This document shows, piece by piece, positions 34,835 to 44,799 of a stretch of DNA of 64,000 bases. The translations under genes and the position numbers were made by a program. Origin of the DNA: Pisaster brevispinus (taxonomy: Eukaryota > Echinodermata > Asteroidea > Forcipulatida > Asteriidae); the NCBI GenBank assembly GCA_023634235.1, contig JAMKCF010000008.1:22004500-22068499 (forward strand). Direction: 5' to 3'. A model generated the notes under the pieces. That model did no database searches. It was not told the DNA's origin and worked only from the letters and a program-made list of their open reading frames with translations. How positions within the stretch are numbered: position 1 is the first letter of the stretch; each line of letters opens with the position of its first letter.

Positions 34835-35890
34835 GTTCGGTTTGCGGTAACACCATGTGTATATGTACTAGCTATCTAGATTTGTTCTTAAAGAACTAGG
34901 TCTTGCTTTTTATTCTACTGCCGTGGAGAAGATTTTGGAAATCGGGAGACTACTTCAGGAGACTACTTAGTTCTCAAAAGAACTGTCCAGCTTATTAGCT
35001 ACTACCCAGGCGGAGGGTAGGAAATCGGCCGGGACTACTACTTTAGCTTGATAGTGGATCGGATCAAGGGGACTTCTCGTTATTAATTTTACTGCCGCGG
35101 AGTGAGTTCTTATTTGGTCTCAACGTTTCGACTAGCTTGCTCTAATCATCGTCATCGCAGTTGAGACCAAATAAGAACTCACTTCGCGGCAGTGAAGCTA
35201 ATAACGAGAAGTCCCCTTGATCCGATCCACTATCAAGCTAAAGTGGTAGTCCCGGCCTATTTCCTACCCTCCGCCCGGGTATGTAGTAGCTAATAAGCTG
35301 GACAGTTCTTTTGAGAGCTAAGTAGTCTCTTGTAGAACTAGGTCTTGCTTTTTATTCTACTGCCGCGGAGTAGATTTTAGAAATCGGGAGACTACTTCGG
35401 GAGACTACTTAGTTCTCAAAAGAACTGTCCAGATTATTAGCTACTACCTGGGCAGAGGGTAGGAAATCGGCCGGGACTACTACTTTAGCTTGATAGTGGA
35501 TCGGATCAAGGGGACTTTTCGTTATTAACTTCACTGCCGCGGAGTGAGTTCTTATTTGGTCTCAACGGCGATGACGATGACTAGAGATAGCTAGTCGAAA
35601 CGTTGAGACTAAATAAGAACTCACTCCGCGGCAGTAAAGTTAATAACAAGAAGTCCCCTTGATCCGATCCACTATTAAGCTAAAGTAGTAGTCCCGGCCG
35701 ATTTCCTACCCTCCGCCCAGGTAGTAGCTAATAAGCTGGACAGTTCATTTGAGAACTAAGTAGTCTCCTGAAGTAGTCTCCCGATTTCCAAAATCTACTC
35801 CGCGGCAGTAGAATAAAAAGCAAGACCTAGTTCTACAAGAACAAATCTACATAGATAGTAGATATACACATGGTGTTACCGCAAACTGAA
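34835..35890. mobile_element. Foldback structure of four inverted PLE terminal-repeat arms
   Basis: Four arms of about 170-320 bp alternate in orientation: 34,835-35,155 forward, 35,158-35,325 reverse, 35,330-35,570 forward, 35,575-35,885 reverse. Each carries GAACTGTCCAGCTTATTAGC or a close variant, the TCCGATCC / GGATCGGATC block and the TGGTCTCAACGTTTCGACTA block. The arm junctions fall at the hammerhead-like motif, whose core C is changed (ATGACGA). The outermost ends, GTTCGGTTTGCGGTAACACC and GGTGTTACCGCAAACTGAA, are also inverted. Confidence 0.85.
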
Positions 35891-35974
35891 TATACAGGGA
35901 GAGAAAAGTAATTGATTAGTGAATGAGGCAGACTGGAGAGGAGAATCTGTGATAAAAAGGAGATAGCAAAGACA

Positions 35975-36240
35975 AAAAGTTATTAGACATTTCCTTCTTG
36001 GATGATTTAGACCATGGGGTTGAATGGTCTGGAGACGCATTATCCATAGCTTCTCCCTACTCAGACGAACAGTCTCTGTGGTTTCCTAGTGCCTCATAAA
36101 GCCCTGTAATTATGACAGAAATGGAGTGATTAGGAACATTGAAGTGACGTCCCACACGGGTGTATCAAGCTAGTGGATGTTGACTCTGGATCTGGCCAGG
36201 ATTTATTCTCTCTGTAAACACCTGCAAAAAAACTGTTGAG
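35975..36240 (-). pseudogene. PLE C-terminal remnant, copy A
   Basis: On the minus strand, VFTERINPGQIQSQHP then, after a stop, VGRHFNVPNHSISV and LYEALGNHR match the copy B peptide. In Penelope-like elements the region after the GIY-YIG endonuclease core ends with a RHFNxxxHS motif and an E-xx-WI-xxx-xT-xxP-xGLN motif. Here the second part is frameshifted. It lies immediately 5' of the terminal-repeat arms on the same strand, as expected for the 3' end of a PLE. Confidence 0.6.
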
Positions 36241-36699
36241 AGTTGTGCAGGCAGAAAATAAAACACATACATGTACAATTAATTATCTTATACAATGCAA
36301 GTATGTCAATAAAATGTCAATACAAATGAAGGCAACTCCTAAATATTCTGTCTCTAGCAAATAATTATCATCTAAAAAAAGCAAATGCATGAGTGCGTGA
36401 TCGTAGAACATAGAATATAAAGCATGACACTGGATGGGCAAGAAGGCATAAGTTACCTAACACACAGGGCCCACTAATCATCATCATTCACACAACAAAC
36501 TCACAAACCTATGCCTCCAAGTTGAATCCCACCAGCCAAACCGCAGACAACACCCCCATGCATTCTATTTAAAGTATTACACATAATTATTATTATTATT
36601 ATTAACAATAATATTACAATATGAACCTGGTCGGACGACAAGCAGATAATAAATTATACAGAAATAAATACATTCAGTTTATACATAGAAAAAAGCTGC

Positions 36700-36866
36700 C
36701 GTCCAACCACCCTGATGTCCGACACTTTACAGGAAAATGTCTCCTTCTCTCAGGCTCTCTGCAATCTTGGAAACACTCGTCGTTGTCAGTTTGGGATTTT
36801 CGATGACTTCACTCCCCTCCGAGATCCAAGTGAAAGTGTTTGCATCCCCACAGAAGACAGACGCTT
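36700..36866 (-). pseudogene. Ig-like domain exon remnant, copy A
   Basis: The acceptor TGTGTGTTCAG precedes the frame ASVFCGDANTFTWISEGSEV then IENPKLTTTSVSKIAESL. The second half is in another frame: ETFSCKVSDIRVVGRQ. Cys and Trp spacing in FCGDANTFTW followed by FSCKV resembles the B, C and F strands of an immunoglobulin-like domain. A frameshift near 36,765 separates them. Copy A lacks 21 bp at the exon start that copy B has. It probably belonged to an extracellular receptor together with the CUB-like exons just upstream; that is inference. Confidence 0.5.
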
Positions 36867-37389
36867 CTGAACACACACAAAAAAGAAAAGATTTCACTAT
36901 GTCAGTGGAGCCAGGTTGCGATTAAATTTTTTGAGTAGTGCAATAAGTGAACGCAAACAAAAATTAAGTGAAATACGACCTTATCGCGTGCAGCAAATTG
37001 TGTGCTTGCTATAGTGTGTTAGATATGAACTTTCGACCTATCAAGTTACGACCCTGTGTTTTTGTATAACTTTAATGCACGTTTGCCTAAAACATGGCTA
37101 AAAGCCACTCTTGGTAACAGGTTACGTACAAGATGAGAATAACTCAGGGAACTAAAGGTAGGAATTGCATCTGAAATCAGTTTAGATTGTAGGATGGAGA
37201 AATTTGTTGAAGTTAAAGGCAAGGAGCTACAAAGACATGTACATGGAATAAAGCTGTTGGAGTGGGTTTTTATTGTACATCTCAGCCAAGCAAGATTAAC
37301 AAGCAGAAAGCCTAGTTTAACACTCAAACATCCTGATAGGAGAAACCAGGTCGGACACACTGGTAGCATGTTTACCTTAATGATAGACG

Positions 37390-37880
37390 AAAAATACCTG
37401 AATATCACAGGGATGATAAACAGTTAGATACAGTTAGGTACCAGGCGTAACAACCTAATTAAGTAGGACGTTATGGCTGATAATCTATTTCTGCTCAGTT
37501 ATTTTATACTGCGCGCATATCATTTTTTTTCCATTTTTTGTGTGTGCTAATAGGCTAATAAAGGTCCAATCTCATGTACAGCTGCTTACCTTAAAACTAC
37601 AGTAAACCCCTAAAAAATACACTTCATAACTACACACTGTGTTATTTTAAATAATGTGACAACATTACCTGAGCAAATGAAAGGCTTATTTCACAGGATA
37701 AGTTTCATTTTCCCCCAGTTATCATCACAGTGATCTATAGTGATACCAGATAAGGCCCATCAATAGTTAAGAGGCAGTGATTTTTGTTGAACATTTGGAG
37801 TCAGATAAGCCGCGTCATGCATGAAGGAAAATAATGTACGTTAACTGCATACACAGATTAACACCCATTTCTCAACAAAC
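37390..37880. other. No recognised feature
   Basis: Non-coding, AT-rich sequence between the duplicated block and the CUB-like exon. I see nothing to report. Confidence 0.5.
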
Positions 37881-38052
37881 CTGGAGAGTCAGGGACCCAT
37901 GGCAACACTGTATGATCAGCTGAGTATCCTGGGAAATAGTTCGTTTCATCAGAGACAAACTCCAGCAGGACTTCACTCCCGATGGATGACCGGTCCATAG
38001 GGCCAAGCTGGCTGCACAGGTTGACGTTCTGGCCTGTCGTCAAATCACTCGG
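37881..38052 (-). CDS. CUB-domain exon (second half of domain), locus A
   Basis: The acceptor AATTACAG and donor CAG then GTTTGT enclose one open frame: PSDLTTGQNVNLCSQLGPMD, then RSSIGSEVLLEFVSDETNYF, then PGYSADHTVLPWVPDSPG. The order LCSQ, Gly-Ser-Glu-Val-Leu-Leu-x-Phe-x-Ser-Asp and Gly-Tyr-x-Ala is the hallmark of the C-terminal half of a CUB domain (extracellular, often developmental or immune). It is intact in itself, but neighbours are damaged, so the gene may be dead. Confidence 0.65.
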
Positions 38053-38403
38053 CTGTAATTCAGACAATAAAATCAAGAATTGTCAAAAATACATCTGAAG
38101 GTCTTTTAAAAAAACATTTTTTTAGAAGTGGGGGAAAAAAGGAAAATTGTTTCACCATTAGTGGATTTGCCAAATAAATATTTGCATTTTTTATGATTAA
38201 AAATATAAGATCTTTCAGCATTGTGATGTCTCTAAAACAAATTGATTGAAAATTGCTTTATGAACAAAAAAAGTGTAGGCAGGTTATTAACGATTGATCT
38301 CTTGAACCTAAGCATGAACAAAGATTCAGCCAATAAATTTCAATGGGAAATATTTGGAAAATATTTCAAAAGTTGTTGAAATGTTGAGGAGTTACATTCT
38401 GAC

Positions 38404-38490
38404 CTTGAAGTAGTCAGTTGTGAAGCTTCCCACCATGGAAGTTGACAGACTGGAAGGCTCCTCAGTCAGTGGTCAGGACCTTGCTGCACT
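38404..38490 (-). pseudogene. CUB-domain start exon, frameshifted, locus A
   Basis: The acceptor AATTTCAG and donor AAG then GTCAGA enclose CSKVLTT in one frame and EEPSSLSTSMVGSFTTDYFK in another. A CUB domain opens with a Cys and a Gly-Ser turn before Tyr, which fits. All three frames contain a stop across the whole exon, so an indel of one base modulo three is inferred near 38,465. Confidence 0.4.
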
Positions 38491-38499
38491 CTGAAATTT

Positions 38500-39018
38500 A
38501 CATAAGCGGGAAAGGTTAGCAGACATTAACTTGTTATTAGCACTTTTCAAGAAAATGTTGGTTGACATTTTGTGGATGTCAGATACCATCAAGAGGGAAT
38601 GAAAGTACTCTTCCAAAAGCCAATAGAATTACTAAGAGAAGATTTATTTCCAGTTTACATCATTGGAACTCTAGGTGGCAGCAAACATAGTGATATCTTC
38701 TACTGTTGACAGTACTGAGCATGCACACATCTTTATGACATTGAATGACCTGGTAAGTCTACTGACCCATGCCTCAGAGAATGCTCCGCTCTGTGCAAAA
38801 AAATCAAAAGGCTGTACACTCAAATATATAACAAATGACATTAACAGTAACTTGATGAAAAGTACCTCAAATAATGTCGCTCTCAGTCAGCATCGGGTAT
38901 CACAGGCCCAGGAATGTCAAGAAGCGCAAAATCTGGTGGAGGAGTAAAGAGGATCTGACAGCCGCAGTCTGCTTGGAGGAGAGGAAGTGTAGGCAGGCTT
39001 TTGGTTGAACTAGAAACT
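38500..39018. other. No recognised gene upstream of the minisatellite
   Basis: A plus-strand frame of 90 codons at 38,675-38,947 ends just before the minisatellite. It has no recognisable motif, and its composition is unremarkable. I do not call it a gene. Confidence 0.4.
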
Positions 39019-39021
39019 AAA

Positions 39022-41006
39022 AACTGAGACTACAACTGAGACTACAACTGAGACTACAACTGAGACTACAACTGAGACTACAACTGAGACTACAACTGAG
39101 ACTACAACTGAGACTACAACTGAGACTACAACTGAGACTACAACTGAGACTACAACTGAGACTACAACTGAGACTACAACTGAGACTACAACTGAGACTA
39201 CAACTGAGACTACAACTGAGACTACAACTGAGACTACAACTGAGACTACAACTGAGACTACATCTGAGACTACATCTGAGACTACATCTGAGACTACATC
39301 TGAGACTACATCTGAGACTACATCTGAGACTACATCTGAGACTACATCTGAGGCTACATCTGAGGCTACAACTGAGGCTACAACTGAGGCTACAACTGAG
39401 GCTACAACTGAGGCTACAACTGAGGCTACAACTGAGGCTACAACTGAGGCTACAACTGAGGCTACAACTGAGGCTACATCTGAGGCTACATCTGAGGCTA
39501 CATCTGAGGCTACATCTGAGGCTACATCTGAGGCTACATCTGAGGCTACATCTGAGGCTACATCTGAGGCTACAACTGAGGCTACAACTGAGGCTACAAC
39601 TGAGGCTACAACTGAGGCTACAACTGAGGCTACAACTGAGGCTACAACTGAGGCTACAACTGAGGCTACAACTGAGGCTACAACTGAGGCTACAACTGAG
39701 GCTACAACTGAGGCTACAACTGAGGCTACAACTGAGGCTACAACTGAGGCTACATCTGAGGCTACATCTGAGGCTACATCTGAGGCTACAACTGAGGCTA
39801 CAACTGAGGCTACAACTGAGGCTACAACTGAGGCTACAACTGAGGCTACATCTGAGGCTACAACTGAGGCTACAACTGAGGCTACAACTGAGGCTACAAC
39901 TGAGGCTACAACTGAGGCTACAACTGAGGCTACAACTGAGGCTACAACTGAGGCTACAACTGAGACTACAACTGAGACTACAACTGAGACTACAACTGAG
40001 ACTACAACTGAGACTACAACTGAGACTACAACTGAGACTACAACTGAGACTACAACTGAGACTACAACTGAGACTACAACTGAGACTACAACTGAGACTA
40101 CAACTGAGACTACAACTGAGACTACAACTGAGACTACAACTGAGACTACAACTGAGACTACAACTGAGACTACAACTGAGACTACAACTGAGACTACAAC
40201 TGAGACTACAACTGAGACTACAACTGAGACTACAACTGAGACTACAACTGAGACTACAACTGAGACTACAACTGAGACTACAACTGAGACTACAACTGAG
40301 ACTACAACTGAGACTACAACTGAGACTACAACTGAGACTACAACTGAGACTACAACTGAGACTACAACTGAGACTACAACTGAGACTACAACTGAGACTA
40401 CAACTGAGACTACAACTGAGACTACAACTGAGACTACAACTGAGACTACAACTGAGACTACAACTGAGACTACAACTGAGACTACAACTGAGACTACAAC
40501 TGAGACTACAACTGAGACTACAACTGAGACTACAACTGAGACTACAACTGAGACTACAACTGAGACTACAACTGAGACTACAACTGAGACTACAACTGAG
40601 ACTACAACTGAGACTACAACTGAGACTACAACTGAGACTACAACTGAGACTACAACTGAGACTACAACTGAGACTACAACTGAGACTACATCTGAGACTA
40701 CAACTGAGACTACATCTGAGACTACATCTGAGACTACATCTGAGACTACATCTGAGACTACATCTGAGACTACATCTGAGACTACATCTGAGACTACATC
40801 TGAGACTACATCTGAGACTACAACTGAGACTACAACTGAGACTACAACTGAGACTACAACTGAGACTACAACTGAGACTACAACTGAGACTACAACTGAG
40901 ACTACAACTGAGACTACAACTGAGACTACATCTGAGACTACATCTGAGACTACATCTGAGACTACAACTGAGACTACAACTGCGACTACAACTGAGACTA
41001 CAACTG
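39022..41006. repeat. 12-bp minisatellite, about 165 units, with four unit variants in blocks
   Basis: The unit is GAGACTACAACT, with variants GAGACTACATCT, GAGGCTACAACT and GAGGCTACATCT arranged in homogeneous runs: for example mostly GAGACTACATCT around 39,260-39,350, GAGGCT units 39,351-39,960, and GAGACTACAACT for over 700 bp from 39,961. Because 12 is divisible by three, four of six frames stay open. The minus strand gives Ser-Cys-Ser-Leu repeats (an apparent 707-codon frame from 41,140). The plus strand gives Glu-Thr-Thr-Thr repeats from 39,011 to a TGA at about 41,117, without an ATG; a TAG lies a few codons upstream. One variant unit, TGCGACTACAAC, is near the right edge. Confidence 0.95.
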
Positions 41007-41160
41007 GAAGCTATCAACCAGATGCCCCAATCTCCAAACACCAACCTCAAATCTCCAATTTCCAAACTCCAAACTGCAAACCCCAAACTCCAACCTCCGA
41101 ACTCCACACTCCAATCTGAAAATGGTTGGTATAACAACAAAAAAGGACAAGGTATTTACA
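41007..41160. repeat. Degenerate CCAAACTCCAA-type repeat next to the minisatellite
   Basis: Words such as CCAATCTCCAAACACCAACC and CCAAACTCCAAACTG recur with drift for about 90 bp directly after the minisatellite. It is simple-sequence DNA that extends the minus-strand frame by chance. Confidence 0.6.
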
Positions 41161-41164
41161 TGCT

Positions 41165-41870
41165 GAAAATATAATTTAGTTAGGAAGTGTACAATTTTAA
41201 GAGAAGATCTTTTACGCGAACAACCACTCTAAAAGGTCAAGCTGCCAACATTTTCATCTTGCAGTCAAGGAAATTTTCTACAATAATCTGGGCGATATGA
41301 AGAACAGGGGGGGAAACCTAAAATAATTGGGGAGATTTTCAAATTTGTTTATCTGAACATGGAAAGATGGATTTATTTTTAGGGAACTATCCGCAGAAAC
41401 AGGGAGAGTTGGCTGCTCTAGTGATGGCAAAAAAACAGTTCTTTGACAATGTGTACGAGCTGAATTGCGAGGCAAATTCACCTCCAACAAACAGCTAGAC
41501 ATAGATGAAAGTGTCTATTTGGAAATTAAATTCAGCTCTCACACACTATATTCTGACAAGTGGCAAGCAACATCAGAACCCTGCAGGAGCAAAGGCCATC
41601 ATTTCGAGTTGAAACGCAGACTCGAGGCTAGTAATTTTAGAGTCTGGCCAGTAAACTAATGACCAGACCAGTCCAAAGGTCTTATAAAATTTGTACCTTT
41701 TCATGAGCCGTGGGATGAAGAGGCGACACAGACAGCACAAACTCATGAAGAAATAGCTGTGCCTACTGGACAAAGACAATTCAAAAGAACACATATGAAA
41801 AGTTTGGAAATAATTAAGTTCTGGGAAGAAACTGCAGATACAGATTTTGTAAGAGTAACTTTTTTGTTTA
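41165..41870. repeat. Direct duplicate, first copy (partner at 42,425-43,080)
   Basis: The stretch GAAGTGTACAATTTTAAGAG, then GGTCAAGCTGCCAACATTTT, then CAGGAGCAAAGGCCATCATT recurs 1,238 bp downstream with scattered differences. It ends in the exon-like segment shared by the tandem units at 42.9-44.1 kb. Confidence 0.85.
41690..41853 (+). other. Exon-like segment carried by MITE-like units
   Basis: The plus strand is open for HEPWDEEATQTAQTHEEIAV then PTGQRQFKRTHMKSLEIIKF then WEETADTDF, followed by a donor-like TTT then GTAAGA. The composition is protein-like but the family is unknown. The segment recurs in whole or part near 42,930, 43,430 and 43,915. In each full case it lies between the 5' half and the 3' half of the GGCTCGAATTT-family MITE. 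Confidence 0.5.
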
Positions 41871-42424
41871 GGACTGTGGCAAGTCAAGATAGAATGGTAT
41901 ATGCACACACAAGTGGCAAGTGGACAATTGGTAGCAGGAGAGCCTGACCAGAGATCAGTGACGACGTCTGACCAAATCAAGTTTTTATTACACTTGGTCA
42001 CTTAACTCCAACGGATTTTGAAATTATAAGTTTGCCTTCGCTGCTCGAAATCCAATCTGGAATGAGCCTGACCCATAATCTGACTATGCATTCATCCCTT
42101 GTTCTGTTCTACAATAATTAGTGGAGTGTTGTGGCCTAGCAGTCCAGTGATGCAGACCTCACAGAACAGACTGGGTTTGTTATCATAACAACACAAAAGG
42201 ACACTTTAAATGTGGTTCCATTAGCCTGCGTCGCCTGCATATGTTATGATCTGAAAGTCTTCAAACTATAAGTGAATGTCAAAAAACTCAAAAAGCCTGA
42301 ACTTTCTCAGGTGCAATCAAGAATTCAAACAAGATCCCACTAATATAAGACTTGATTCATTTAGGAAATTATCAATAAACTTCAAATATTGATAGGGTTT
42401 AACAAGCTTCAAGAATTGAGTTCG

Positions 42425-43080
42425 GAAGTGTACGATTTCAAGAGAAGATCTTATACGCGAACATCCACTCTAGGTCAAGCTGCCAACATTTTCATCTTGC
42501 AGTCAAGGAAATTTTCTACAATAATCTGGGCGATATGAAGAACATGGCGGAAAACCTACAATAATTGGGGAGATTTTCAAATTTGTTTATCTGAACATGG
42601 AAAGATGAATTTATTTTCAGGGAACTATCTGCAGAAACAGGGAGAGTTGGCTGCTCTAAAGATGGCAACAAAACAGTTCTTTGACAATGTATATTAGCTG
42701 GATTGCGAGGCAAATTCACCTCCAACAAACAGCTAGACACAGATGAAAGTGTCTATTCGGAAATTAAATTCAGCTCTCACACACTAAACTCTGACGAGTG
42801 GTAAGCAACGTCAAAACCCTGCAGGAGCAAAGGCCATCATTATGAGTTGAAACGCAGACTCGAGGCCAATAATTTTAGAGTCTGGCCAGTAAACTAATGA
42901 CCAAACCAGTCCAAAGGTCTTATAAAATTTGTACCTTTTCATGAGCCGTGGGATGAAGAGGCGACACAGACAGCACAAACTAATGAAGAAATAGCTGTGC
43001 CTACTGGACAAAGACAATTCAAAAGAACACATATAAAAAGTTTGGAATAATTAAGTTCTGGGAAGAAACTGCAGACAAAT
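42425..43080. repeat. Direct duplicate, second copy
   Basis: It is colinear with 41,165-41,870. Both contain GGCGATATGAAGAACA and the AACAAACAGCTAGACA words in the same order. It runs directly into the composite MITE unit. Confidence 0.85.
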
Positions 43081-43262
43081 GAAATCACTCTTGTGTCAGT
43101 GCTTGTTCAGATAAAAACAGTTTAAATGCTAAACTGTGTAGATAATGGATTTCTCTCTTTATTTCTGGTCATGTACCAGAAATTCTTGTCTAGTGCATAT
43201 TTTAAGCAACATGCAAGCCCTGCATTCTTGTGGATTTCCCCAACAAATTCAAGCCCTGGAAC
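42826..43262 (+). mobile_element. Composite MITE carrying the exon-like segment
   Basis: 5' part: AAACGCAGACTCGAGGCCAA then GGCCAGTAAACTAATGACCA and GTCCAAAGGTCTTAT. Middle: the HEPWDEEAT-type segment at 42,938-43,077. 3' part: TTCTGGTCATGTACCAGAAA, GCAACATGCAAGCCCTGCAT and AAATTCAAGCCCTGG. The outer parts correspond to the two halves of the complete 30,106-30,450 MITE. The middle does not occur there, suggesting capture of foreign sequence by the element. Confidence 0.6.
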
Positions 43263-43427
43263 ATGGGGCGAATTCCATAGGGCTTTTCAAGATCAATACA
43301 GTCAGAAAAAGATATGGGGAAGAAGAAACCTCCTGAAAACTGAACTGTTGATTTAGGTCAGAAACTCTCTCTTCTACCAGATCTACCATTCCCAATCCTG
43401 TTTTATACCTTTAATAATACTCAATCG

Positions 43428-44235
43428 TACCTTTTCATGAGCCGTGGGATGAAGAGCCGACACAGACAGCACAAACTCATGAAGAAATAGCTGTGCCTAC
43501 TGGACAAAGACAATTCAAAAGAACACATATAAAAAGTTTCGAAATAATCAAGTTCTGGGAAGAAACTGCAGACAAATGAAATCACTCTTGTGTCAGTGCT
43601 TGTTCAGATAACAACAGTTTACATGTTAAACTGTGAAGATAATGGATTTTTCTCTTTGATTCTGGTCTTGTACCAGAAATTCTTGTCTAGTGCATTTTAA
43701 GCAACATGCAAGCCCTGCATTCTTGTGGATTTCCCCAACAAATTCAAGCCCTGGAACAAGGGGCGAATTCCATAGGGCTTTTCAAGATGAATACCGTCAG
43801 AAAAAGATATGGGGAAGAAGAAACCTCCTGAAAACTGAACTGTTGATTTAGGTCAGAAACTCTCTCTTCTACCAGATCTACCAATCCTGTATTATACCTT
43901 TAATAATACTCAATCGTACCTTTTCATGAGCCATGGGATGAAGAGCTGACACAGACAGCACAAACTCATGAAGAAATAGCTGTGCCTACTGTACAAAGAC
44001 AATTAAAAAAAACACATATAAAAAGTTTGGAAATAATTAAGTTCTGGGAAGAAACTGCAGACACAGATTTTGTAAGTATAACTTTTCTATAGGACTGTGG
44101 CAAGTCAATGTAGAATGGTAAATGCACACAAGCGGCAAGTGGACAATTGGTAGCAGGAGGGACTGACCAGAGCAGAGTCAGAGATCAGAAGAAACCTACC
44201 GAAAACTGAACTGTTGGGAGTGTTGATTTAGTTCA
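43428..44235 (+). repeat. Two further tandem copies of the exon-like plus MITE 3' unit
   Basis: ACCTTTTCATGAGCCGTGGG near 42,933 recurs at about 43,430 and, as ACCTTTTCATGAGCCATGGG, at about 43,916, spaced by about 497 and 487 bp. Each unit then gives GCTGTGCCTACTGGACAAAG (CTGTAC in the last) and AGTTCTGGGAAGAAACTGCA. The first two also repeat the TCTCTTCTACCAGATCTACC linker. The local triplication includes the exon-like segment and the MITE 3' half. Confidence 0.8.
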
Positions 44236-44522
44236 CAAAATGTCTCTGAGAACTGGAATTCATAGATGATGATAGAGATGAATAAAGTTAGATTATTCTG
44301 TGCTGCAGACATAATTTCCAAACCAGACTAAACCAGAATGAGTGCTCCCGACTTGACTAATATTAGCATTCTCGCCACTGTCTTCACTGACAAACGTTTG
44401 CTGCCGTCATTGTTTAGTCTTTGTTTTCTCCCAAAAGTTGTAATGATCGTAGAGAAACAAACCTAACTGCACAAACGAACATGATAAACCGTAGAATAAG
44501 AGTAGAATAAAGTGATATTTAC

Positions 44523-44629
44523 CTGAACATTCGCACACATGCAGTGCCTACATCTTCAATCATTCGAAGGCTGCATTCAAAATGAAAAAGAACAACAGCA
44601 AAAACGTAGCCAGAAACCCGAGGTGTCAT
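44523..44629 (-). CDS. Possible signal-peptide first exon
   Basis: An ATG at 44,629 opens MTPRVSGYVFAVVLFHFECS then LRMIEDVGTACVRMF, ending at a donor (CAG then GTAAAT). The hydrophobic stretch YVFAVVLFHF after a charged N-terminus resembles a signal peptide. It could be the first exon of the CUB/Ig-type gene on the same strand at 36.7-38.5 kb. That distance is long and includes the minisatellite, so the link is speculative. Confidence 0.3.
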
Positions 44630-44799
44630 CTTGTCTTCGTAAAGCAAAATAATGCTGGAGAAACCCCGCGAAAATTCCAAACGCTGTGAGGGCGCTGTAC
44701 CATTAAATAAGCTACATGACAAGTAAAAATTACGTCACTTGAATGCGACGTCAGCAACGTCATCAAAGTAAGTGCAAATGAAGGGGGGGGGGGTACTTC

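Larger units (their letters stand above)
34239..37380. repeat. Diverged segmental duplication, copy A
   Basis: This block is colinear with 46,553-50,455. The left edge GGAAGGAGGC, the CTAAAAATCATGGA and GTGGCCTGACGTTT segments, the inverted-repeat arms, the PLE C-terminal remnant, the GGGCAAGAAGGCATAAGTTA segment and the GGTCGGACACAC right edge all recur in order at an offset near 13.0 kb. Copy A lacks about 1.2 kb present in copy B around 46.6-47.8 kb. Confidence 0.85.

Noticed and set aside
34835..35890. Active hammerhead motifs in the foldback arms
   Set aside because: The arms keep the stem II and GAAAC parts, but the first core element reads ATGACGA (GAGACGA in locus B), so they do not match the consensus.
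38675..38947. 90-codon plus-strand frame before the minisatellite
   Set aside because: It has no motif, no splice or promoter context and ordinary composition.
39017..41140. 707-codon minus-strand frame rich in Cys-Ser-Leu-Ser
   Set aside because: It is the translation of a 12-bp minisatellite. A unit divisible by three keeps several frames open by default, and the non-repeat N-terminal part is itself simple repeat.
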